NCBI GenBank assembly: GCA_030148705.1
Contig: JASBSY010000003.1
Coordinates: 1-64,000, forward strand
Source: Pukyongia sp.
GTDB taxonomy: Bacteria > Bacteroidota > Bacteroidia > Flavobacteriales > Flavobacteriaceae
Direction: 5' to 3'
DNA length: 64,000 nucleotides
Shown here: positions 57,745 to 64,000 of the stretch, piece by piece
Numbering within the stretch: position 1 is the stretch's first letter
Layout: each line of letters begins with the position of its first letter
Program-made: the position numbers and the translations under genes
The notes under the pieces: model-generated
What the model was told of the DNA's origin: nothing
The model's input: the letters and a program-made list of their open reading frames with translations, nothing else
Databases searched by the model: none

Positions 57745-59460
57745 ATGATCTACGTTGACCCGAAAATCCTGGAACGAGTAAACCAATGGCTTACGCCTGT
57801 TTTCGATATAGATACCCAGCACAGCATCAAGGAAATGATTGCCTACGACCCCGAAGGGCTTGAGGACAGTTTTTACAAGAATCTCGAGTTTGGAACCGGG
57901 GGCATGCGCGGTATTATGGGGGTGGGTGATAACCGGATCAACAAATATACCCTTGGAAAGAACACTCAGGGCCTTTCCAACTACCTGCACAAACAATTCG
58001 GCGGGGAACAGATTAAAGCGGCTATCGCTTACGATTGCAGACACAACAGCAAAGAACTTGCGAAGGTGGTTGCCAATGTATTTTCAGCAAACGATATAGA
58101 GGTGTACCTCTTTGAAGACCTGCGCCCTACCCCCGAGTTGTCCTTTGCAGTAAAAGAGCTGGGCTGTCACTGCGGAATCGTTCTAACTGCCTCTCATAAC
58201 CCACCCGAGTATAACGGTTATAAGGTCTACTGGCAGGATGGCGGACAGCTGGTCCCTCCACAGGACAAGGAGATCATTGCCGAGATCAACGCGCTTGAAT
58301 ACGCCCATATTAAGATCGAGCCAAAGGAAGAACTTATAAAGTCCATTGGAAGCGAGATCGATAAAAAATTTATAGAAGCCTCGGTTAGGAATGGTAGTTT
58401 CCATACCTCTCAGCAGGCAAAGGATGATCTTAAGATCGTTTTTACCTCCCTGCATGGAACGTCCATCACCCTTATCCCCGATGTGCTGGAAACGGCCGGT
58501 TATAAAAATGTAAGTTTAGTGGAAGAACAGGCCAAGCCGGATGGGAACTTTCCTACGGTAAAATCGCCCAATCCCGAGGAACCGGAAGCCCTGAAATTGG
58601 CTATTGAACAGGCCGACAGAGAGCAGGCAGACATCGTAATTGGTACTGACCCCGATTCGGATAGGCTCGGGATCGCGGTACGGGACAGTTCAGGAAAAAT
58701 AACCATTTTGAGCGGTAACCAGGCCATGGTGGTTATGACTCATTTTCTGCTAAGCCACCGGAAAAAAGAAAATAAACTCAACGGAAAGCAATTTGTTGCA
58801 TCTACTATAGTATCTACCCCGCTGGTAAAGAAAATCAGCGAGCGGTTTGGAGTAGAATATATGGAAGGGCTAACCGGATTTAAATGGATTGCGAAGATGA
58901 TAAAGGATCATCCGGAATTGGAGTTGATTGGAGGAGGAGAAGAGAGTTTCGGCTATATGGTGGGAGATTTCGTTCGGGATAAGGATGCAGTGACTGCTAC
59001 CTTACTGGCCTGTGAGATCGCAGCGACAAAAAAATATGAAGGCAGTAGCATATTTCAGTATTTAAGTGCTATTTACGCCGAGTACGGATACTATAAGGAA
59101 GCTCTGGTGTCTCTGGTGAAGAAAGGTAAGAAGGGGGCTGAAGAGATTTCGAAGATGATGAAATCGCTTAGAGCCAATCCGCCAAAAGAACTGGATGGCA
59201 GTCGGGTAGTACGGGTTGAAGATTACGATATACGTTCGGCAGTAGGAAGCGACGGACAGCGGATGGATTTAGACCTGCCGAAGTCGAACGTACTCATCTT
59301 TCATACGGCCGATGGCAGTAAGATAGCTGCGAGGCCAAGTGGCACAGAACCTAAGATAAAGTTTTACATCAGCGTACAGGAACCGTTCGAAAGCCTGGCA
59401 GAAAGCGAGAAACGCCTTCAGCAGAAAATAGATCGTATTAAAACCCAACTGGAAATTTAA
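57745..59460 (+). CDS. Phospho-sugar mutase (PGM/PMM family)
   Basis: 571 aa alpha-D-phosphohexomutase that swaps phosphate between C1 and C6 of glucose or mannose. All four loops are present: phosphoserine loop LTASHNPPEYNGYKVYW, metal loop GTDPDSDRLGIAV, sugar loop GGGEESFGYMVGDFVRDKDA and phosphate loop RPSGTEPKIKFYI. GTGGMRGIMGVGDNRINKYT is the N-terminal family motif. Its length is that of the PgcA-type enzymes. It overlaps the next gene by 1 bp. Confidence 0.95.
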   Translation: MIYVDPKILERVNQWLTPVFDIDTQHSIKEMIAYDPEGLEDSFYKNLEFGTGGMRGIMGVGDNRINKYTLGKNTQGLSNYLHKQFGGEQIKAAIAYDCRHNSKELAKVVANVFSANDIEVYLFEDLRPTPELSFAVKELGCHCGIVLTASHNPPEYNGYKVYWQDGGQLVPPQDKEIIAEINALEYAHIKIEPKEELIKSIGSEIDKKFIEASVRNGSFHTSQQAKDDLKIVFTSLHGTSITLIPDVLETAGYKNVSLVEEQAKPDGNFPTVKSPNPEEPEALKLAIEQADREQADIVIGTDPDSDRLGIAVRDSSGKITILSGNQAMVVMTHFLLSHRKKENKLNGKQFVASTIVSTPLVKKISERFGVEYMEGLTGFKWIAKMIKDHPELELIGGGEESFGYMVGDFVRDKDAVTATLLACEIAATKKYEGSSIFQYLSAIYAEYGYYKEALVSLVKKGKKGAEEISKMMKSLRANPPKELDGSRVVRVEDYDIRSAVGSDGQRMDLDLPKSNVLIFHTADGSKIAARPSGTEPKIKFYISVQEPFESLAESEKRLQQKIDRIKTQLEI

Positions 59461-61286
59461 TGCATTATTTCAGAAAAATACTCCGCTATGCCCTGCCATA
59501 CAAGCGTTATGCCTGGCTGAATATCATCGCAAACATCTTTTATGCCTTTTTTGGTTCCCTGGCTTTCGTTTCGCTGATACCAATGCTAAAAGTACTTTTC
59601 GACGATTCGGAAGTAGTTGCCGAGATGCCGGAATACACCGGGATTGCCAATATTGGCGATTATACCGAAAGCTACCTGAACTATTATATCAGTAACAATA
59701 TAGCGACTTCGGGGGAGATGAATACGCTGGTTATTATGATCGCTTTGGTGATCTCTACCTTTCTGCTGAAAAACCTCTTCGGCTATCTGGCGATGTTCTT
59801 TATTACTTTTCTGCGGAATGGGGTACTCAAAGACCTTAGGAACGACCTGTACAGGAAAACCGTCGAGCTGCCTGTTTCCTTTTATTCTGAAAAGCGAAAA
59901 GGAGACACCATAGCAAGGATATCCAGCGATGTGCTGGAGATACAGCATTCCTTTCTGTCCATACTCGAACTCATCGTTCGGGAGCCGTTGATGATATTGT
60001 TCACCATAATTTTTATGTTAATCATTAGCGTAAAGCTTACCATTTTCGTTTTTATTTTTATTCCGGTTTCCGGATTTATCATCTCCCGCATCGGGAAAAG
60101 CCTGAAACGACATTCGGACAACGTGCAGCGCGAACAGGGATTTTTTCTTTCCATCCTGGAGGAAACCCTTGGCGGATTAAAGATCATTAAAGGCTTTAAT
60201 GCCGAGAACATCTTCAACCGAAAGTTCAGAGAATCTACCGACCGCTTCTTTAAATATTCGAATACGCTCTTAAACCGACAAAATCTCGCCTCGCCGGCCA
60301 GTGAGTTTCTCGGGATACTCGTTATTGCCATCCTGTTGTGGTTTGGCGGATCCATGGTGCTGGTAGAGCAATCGCTCGAACCGGCCCAGTTTATAGCTTA
60401 TATGGGATTGGCCTATAACATCTTAACCCCGGCCAAGGCGATTAGCAAGGCCAGTTATAATGTCAAGAAAGGAAATGCCGCAGCAGAGCGGGTTCTGGAG
60501 ATATTGGAAACAGAATCTACCATAAAAGATAAACCGAACGCCGAGGAGAAATCCGACTTTAACGAGAGTATTACTATAAACGACGTATCGTTCAAGTATG
60601 AAGATGAATGGGTGCTGAAGGATTTCAGCTTAAAAGTACCCAAGGGAAGTACTGTGGCTCTGGTGGGACAAAGCGGAAGCGGTAAAAGTACGATTGCCAA
60701 CCTTGTTACCCGCTTTTACGATGTAAACAAGGGCACCATTTCCATAGACGGGGTGAATATCACAGATATGAGTCAGAAATCCCTGCGCGGCCTCCTCGGC
60801 CTGGTTACACAGGATAGTATACTGTTTAATGATTCGGTGAAAGGAAATTTATTGATCGCAAGAGAATCGGCAACCGACGAAGAACTGATCGATGCGCTTA
60901 AAGTTGCCAATGCCTGGGAGTTTGTGAGCCTGTTGCCCAAAGGCATGGATACCAACATTGGTGATGGAGGAAATAAACTCAGCGGCGGACAGAAGCAACG
61001 CCTTAGCATTGCGCGGGCCGTGCTTAAAAATCCGCCAATCATGATTCTGGACGAAGCCACCTCGGCTCTCGACACCGAAAGTGAACGCCTGGTACAGGTG
61101 GCGCTGGAGAATATGATGAAGAACCGAACTTCCATTGTGATTGCGCACAGACTGTCCACCATTCAGAATGCAGACCAGATTGTGGTTCTTTCTAAAGGCA
61201 AGATCGTGGAGCAGGGAAGACATTCCGAACTGCTGGCATTGAAAGGGGTCTACTCTAGCCTGGTGGAGATGCAATCCTTAGCTTAA
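59460..61286 (+). CDS. MsbA-like ABC exporter (fused permease and ATPase)
   Basis: 608 aa half-transporter, six membrane helices (about 15-320) and a C-terminal ATPase: Walker A GQSGSGKSTIA, signature LSGGQKQRLSIARAV, Walker B ILDEATSALDTESE, switch His in VIAHRLST. This class flips lipids such as lipid A core or exports drugs. It forms a homodimer. Its ATG overlaps the mutase stop, so the two are coupled, hinting at export of a glycolipid built by this gene group. Confidence 0.94.
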   Translation: MHYFRKILRYALPYKRYAWLNIIANIFYAFFGSLAFVSLIPMLKVLFDDSEVVAEMPEYTGIANIGDYTESYLNYYISNNIATSGEMNTLVIMIALVISTFLLKNLFGYLAMFFITFLRNGVLKDLRNDLYRKTVELPVSFYSEKRKGDTIARISSDVLEIQHSFLSILELIVREPLMILFTIIFMLIISVKLTIFVFIFIPVSGFIISRIGKSLKRHSDNVQREQGFFLSILEETLGGLKIIKGFNAENIFNRKFRESTDRFFKYSNTLLNRQNLASPASEFLGILVIAILLWFGGSMVLVEQSLEPAQFIAYMGLAYNILTPAKAISKASYNVKKGNAAAERVLEILETESTIKDKPNAEEKSDFNESITINDVSFKYEDEWVLKDFSLKVPKGSTVALVGQSGSGKSTIANLVTRFYDVNKGTISIDGVNITDMSQKSLRGLLGLVTQDSILFNDSVKGNLLIARESATDEELIDALKVANAWEFVSLLPKGMDTNIGDGGNKLSGGQKQRLSIARAVLKNPPIMILDEATSALDTESERLVQVALENMMKNRTSIVIAHRLSTIQNADQIVVLSKGKIVEQGRHSELLALKGVYSSLVEMQSLA

Positions 61287-61300
61287 TTACAGGCATAAAA

Positions 61301-61327
61301 AAAGAGCGGTTGGGGCTCCGCTCTTTT
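61301..61327 (+). terminator. Terminator after the ABC exporter
   Basis: Stem AAGAGCGG / CCGCTCTT with an 8-nt loop and T5 on the plus strand (T7 on the minus strand). It lies 15 bp after the stop. Confidence 0.85.
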
Positions 61328-61808
61328 TCATTCTTTGTCTCCGTATTTGGGGCACACGTCGACAACTATAATCATAAGTATGGAGCTAATATATATCCTA
61401 AATTTTAATTCACCAAATAAATTTTGCATTTAATCTACTTATTATGCATTTCATCGATGTTTTTACCGGTTTACTTCATGTTTTTTCCTACATTTTGTCA
61501 GAATTGAGTAAAAATGGGATTTCTTTGGAAAGCAGAGTTAAAAGCATAAAAAAAACGGGCCAGCCCCCGCTTAGGCCCGTTTTAGGTCGTCCTTATTACA
61601 GTTGGGGCTAATAATAAAGAACATATACATAAGAAGTATAGCTCGAAATTAGTAAATATTTTCCTACAAAAGAAATATTTTTTCATTTAATCGTCTTTTT
61701 TATTCTTTTTATCGATGTTTTTTAACATATCACAGCTATTCGCCCTACAAAAAGCCGTAAATTAAACCTTAGTTAATCCGAATAGTCTAAGAGCAAACGA
61801 TAATATAC
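61328..61808. other. Gap before the second ECF-sigma gene
   Basis: About 480 bp without a convincing gene. It is AT-rich except for a GC-rich hairpin at 61552-61583. A short open frame (61444 onward, about 55 codons) runs through that hairpin and is not credible. No TAnnTTTG promoter is clear before the sigma gene, which fits an ECF-type self-regulated start. Confidence 0.6.
61552..61583 (-). terminator. Orphan terminator-like hairpin
   Basis: Perfect 10-bp stem AAAACGGGCC / GGCCCGTTTT with a 12-nt loop. The minus-strand reading ends in TTTTTTTT. No known gene ends here, so it may close an undetected small RNA or act as insulation. It shares the flank GCATAAAAAAA with the hairpin at 61301. 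Confidence 0.65.
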
Positions 61809-62357
61809 GTGGTTGAGGAACAGGAATTGATCGAAGACCTTAAATCTGCAGGCAAAGAAGCGGCTTTCAGCCTTCTTGTGTCCACCTATAAACAGCGTTT
61901 ATACTGGCATATAAGGAATATGGTGCTAAATCACGACGATGCCGACGATGTGCTTCAGAATACGTTTATCAAGGTATTTAAGAATATCGATAAGTTTAAA
62001 GGCGATAGTAAGATTTATACATGGATGTATCGCATAGCTACCAACGAGGCAATTACCTTTATGAAAAAACGAGCAAAACGCCAGGGGATTACTCTCGAAG
62101 ATGTTAAGGATAGCGCAGTGGAAAATCTAAAGAGTGATGTTTATTTTGAAGGAGGCCAGATTGAGCTCAGCCTTCAAAAAGCCATTGCTACCCTGCCTCA
62201 TAAACAACAGTTGGTATTCAATATGAAATATTTTGAAGACCACACTTACGAACAACTTTCAGAAATCCTCGACACCTCGGTGGGTGGATTAAAGAGTTCG
62301 TATCATATAGCGGTTAAAAAGATAACGGCATTTCTGAAAGACAATGAAACCATTTAA
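61809..62357 (+). CDS. ECF-type RNA polymerase sigma factor
   Basis: 182 aa, GTG start. Region 2: YWHIRNMVLNHDDADDVLQNTFIKVFKNI and YTWMYRIATNEAITFMKKR. Region 4: LPHKQQLVFNMKYFEDHTYEQLSEIL then GGLKSSYHIAVKKIT. No region 3. It heads a three-gene unit with a single-pass membrane protein and a periplasmic helical protein, a common flavobacterial sigma/anti-sigma layout (the RpoE-like group). Confidence 0.95.
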   Translation: MVEEQELIEDLKSAGKEAAFSLLVSTYKQRLYWHIRNMVLNHDDADDVLQNTFIKVFKNIDKFKGDSKIYTWMYRIATNEAITFMKKRAKRQGITLEDVKDSAVENLKSDVYFEGGQIELSLQKAIATLPHKQQLVFNMKYFEDHTYEQLSEILDTSVGGLKSSYHIAVKKITAFLKDNETI

Positions 62358-62378
62358 CTTTAAAGCTGTCTAAAACCT

Positions 62379-62876
62379 ATGAAAGAAAAGCATGATAAAA
62401 CTCATTTTGAAGCACCTCAGGGCTACTTTGAGGAGTTCGAGGATAGACTGATGCTGCGCCTGATGGAAGAAAGCCTGCCCGATTCCCCGGGCTTCGCAGT
62501 TCCTGCAGCTTATATGGATAATCTCGACAACAGCCTGCTTGAAAAAGCAACTGCTTCGGAAGGAAGAATGATCAGCCTCTTTTCAGATCGACGGATTTAT
62601 TACACTGTGGCAACAGCTGCCTGCCTTGTGCTGATCTTTACATTGTTCAGGTCTGTAAACGGTGGTACCGAAATAACCCTGGCCGATGTACCCGTTAATA
62701 GTGTCGAATCCTTTATCACCCAAGGTGAATCGGGAATTGATACCTACGACGTGCTCGCCTTTATGAATGAGGAAGAAATAAATGCACTTACACTTGAGAG
62801 TGAATTAATTTCTGAAGAATCTCTGGAAGATTATATAATCGAAAACCTGAATGAAACCTCTCTTTTAATTGAATGA
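62379..62876 (+). CDS. Single-pass membrane protein, possible anti-sigma factor
   Basis: 165 aa. The N-terminal 65 residues are cytoplasmic, with FEAPQGYFEEFEDRLMLRLM; one membrane helix at about 70-88 (RIYYTVATAACLVLIFTLFR); an acidic periplasmic tail ending SLEDYIIENLNETSLLIE. No zinc motif. It lies 21 bp after the sigma gene and overlaps the next gene (ATGA), so it is the probable regulator of the sigma factor, inferred from order and topology. Confidence 0.85.
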   Translation: MKEKHDKTHFEAPQGYFEEFEDRLMLRLMEESLPDSPGFAVPAAYMDNLDNSLLEKATASEGRMISLFSDRRIYYTVATAACLVLIFTLFRSVNGGTEITLADVPVNSVESFITQGESGIDTYDVLAFMNEEEINALTLESELISEESLEDYIIENLNETSLLIE

Positions 62877-63316
62877 TGATGAAACACCTAATTATATTAT
62901 TTGCATTGCTAAGCCTTAGTTCCGTACTTGGGCAGCGAGGTTCGAACGAAAAGATAAAAGCGCTTAAGACCGCTCATATTACCGACGCCCTCGATCTAAC
63001 CCCTTCAGAAGCTGAAAAATTCTGGCCCGTTTACAACGATTACGAAGAAAGAATGCAGCAGCTTCGGAGAAATGAACGCCGTGAGATTATTTCGGTGGCT
63101 CGTTCAGGCGTGGATGCGCTTAGCGAGGCAGATGCCAATGATGTAATAGACAAAATGCTGGATTATAAATCACTTGAACTTGAATACCAGAAAGAACTGG
63201 TTAAGCAGTTAAGAAAAGTGATTTCGCCCCAGAAGATACTCAGGTTACGTAAGGCCGAAGACGATTTCAGAAAAATGCTGGTGGAGCGCCTGCGCCACCA
63301 TAAAGGCAAATCCTAA
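62873..63316 (+). CDS. Periplasmic helical protein (Spy/CpxP-like sensor)
   Basis: 147 aa. Signal peptide (KHLIILFALLSLSSVLGQ), then a nearly all-helical charged body: KTAHITDALDLTPSEAEKFWPVYNDYEERM, QQLRRNERREIIS, and a basic end (RLRHHKGKS). The LTPSEAEKFWPVY text recalls the LTxxQ helices of Spy/CpxP-type periplasmic stress chaperones. It overlaps the membrane protein gene by 4 bp and completes the sigma unit, so it may sense envelope stress. Confidence 0.85.
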   Translation: MMMKHLIILFALLSLSSVLGQRGSNEKIKALKTAHITDALDLTPSEAEKFWPVYNDYEERMQQLRRNERREIISVARSGVDALSEADANDVIDKMLDYKSLELEYQKELVKQLRKVISPQKILRLRKAEDDFRKMLVERLRHHKGKS

Positions 63317-63325
63317 AACCTCCGT

Positions 63326-64000
63326 TTATTTAAAGAGAAGTCGGGCGATACGGTTTTTCCCTGCAGCAAACGCAACAGTGTCGTTTACAAATTCCAGCGC
63401 GAAAAACCCTTCTTTTGATAATTCAACCCAGGATTCACCCTGGTCGGGACTATAAGAAATCCCCGGTGAACCCAGGGCAACGATCCCCTGCCCTTCAGTT
63501 CCGGGTACGAAACGAACCGACGAACGATAGCCCGGGCCCGAACCATTGCTAAGCAGCGTCCAGGTCTTTCCACCATCCCGTGTAATCGCTTTATTACCTT
63601 CATTATACTCCTTTTCATCCCAGTTTCCGCCGAATATTACCCCGGTGGAAGCATCGTAAAAATCCACACTATAAATCCCGGTCATGGGTTTTCCCTGTAC
63701 AATTGGGGTATCAAAAACTTCCCACGTCCTACCCCTGTCGGCCGAATGAAAAACCCTGGCTCTGGCTCCGCCCGAAACAATCCACGCGTGGTCGCCAAAC
63801 AAGGCAATATTCGAATTACTGGCTGCAAAAGCAGCCTCGCCTTCCGCAGTTTCGGGTAAGTTAGAACAGGGTACCTTATTCCACGTATTTCCACCGTCGC
63901 GGGTTATTAATACCGACAAACAATTCTCGGTGGGATCACCCATGGCTATACCTTCGGACGAATCCCAAAAAGCCATGGCATCGTAAAATACCTTCGGGCC
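63326..64000 (-). CDS. BNR/YCF48-like beta-propeller protein, 5' end cut by the window
   Basis: The last 224 codons are visible; the frame stays open through the window edge (position 64000). Repeated Asp-box text TRDGGNTWNKV, SADRGRTWEVF, TRDGGKTWTLL and SPDQGESWVEL marks a sialidase-like or photosystem-assembly-like propeller. It probably carries a signal peptide outside the window. Members in Bacteroidota are secreted or surface proteins with unclear substrates (some labelled oxidoreductase). It converges with the periplasmic helical gene, with a 9 bp gap. Confidence 0.9.
   Translation of the reverse strand, partial: GPKVFYDAMAFWDSSEGIAMGDPTENCLSVLITRDGGNTWNKVPCSNLPETAEGEAAFAASNSNIALFGDHAWIVSGGARARVFHSADRGRTWEVFDTPIVQGKPMTGIYSVDFYDASTGVIFGGNWDEKEYNEGNKAITRDGGKTWTLLSNGSGPGYRSSVRFVPGTEGQGIVALGSPGISYSPDQGESWVELSKEGFFALEFVNDTVAFAAGKNRIARLLFK

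Noticed and set aside
61444-61611. Small open frame of about 55 codons in the gap before the sigma gene
   Set aside because: It runs through the terminator-like hairpin and has no family features or promoter.
1-64000. tRNA and rRNA genes
   Set aside because: Gaps were read for cloverleaf T-arm (GGTTCRANNCC) and rRNA text; the only similar string, GGTTGAACC at about 24053, lacks an acceptor stem and anticodon arm.

Overview
The window looks like a chromosome segment of a member of the Flavobacteriaceae (phylum Bacteroidota). The sequence-based reasons are T9SS-type C-terminal sorting domains, DUF4252, DUF4199 and DUF5777 family proteins, a short CarB, the 'alternative' GlmU-like protein, a BtuB-type TonB receptor, and upstream regions carrying the Bacteroidota promoter pattern TTTG - about 19 nt - TAnnTTTG. 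Roughly 65 protein genes are present. I found no rRNA or tRNA gene, no CRISPR array, no prophage and no complete insertion sequence.

Layout. 0-1.4 kb: tyrosine recombinase, with a possible recombination-site-like sequence at the left edge. 1.5-4.3 kb: membrane-anchored protein with kinase-like motifs, then hisS. 4.3-5.4 kb: repeat cluster A, without genes. 5.4-24 kb: housekeeping block (MacB-type permease, rpsF-rpsR-rplI, LytTR regulator, priA, nadC, rlmH, aldehyde dehydrogenase, DEAD-box helicase, rdgB, trmH, sirtuin, purB). 24-29 kb: T9SS cargo protein, an ECF-sigma/DUF4252 locus and a divergent S41 peptidase. 29-34.2 kb: cobalamin uptake, with btuB behind a cobalamin riboswitch and divergent btuF-btuC-btuD. 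34.3-36.2 kb: rmuC and a hotdog thioesterase. 36.2-39 kb: five-gene envelope redox operon (cupredoxin, haem-c lipoprotein, YceI, OB-fold protein, DUF5777 barrel). 39-48.3 kb: carB, rpmH, assorted envelope genes, pirin and mtaB. 48.3-49.5 kb: repeat cluster B, followed by a four-helix-bundle gene. 49.9-64 kb: peptide-binding lipoprotein, M48 protease, alternative GlmU, rpmE2, glycosyltransferase, phospho-sugar mutase, lipid-exporter-type ABC protein, a second ECF-sigma locus, and a BNR-repeat protein cut by the window end.

The most unusual feature is the pair of repeat clusters A and B. They contain the same modules in opposite orientation about 44 kb apart: a 55-bp near-palindrome (six copies in all), a roughly 178-bp multi-hairpin module, GGAAGYC-type heptads and a 110-bp spacer module. 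Cluster B runs into a four-helix-bundle (S23/IVP-like, Avd-fold) gene. That gene is bracketed by an exact 18-bp inverted repeat made of the same heptads, and the right-hand arm forms the start of the signal peptide of the next gene. This may be a small, repeat-based mobile unit. I infer this from sequence structure only; no transposase accompanies it in the window.

Several starts given here are moved downstream of the longest open frame (integrase, hisS, rpsF, priA, the 16.1-kb lipoprotein-like gene, a DUF4252 lipoprotein, S41 peptidase, btuF, four-helix bundle, the 52.9-kb secreted protein, GlmU-like, rpmE2), where family N-termini, signal peptides or promoter elements make the shorter start more likely. 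rpmH (52 aa) was found by reading the sequence directly.
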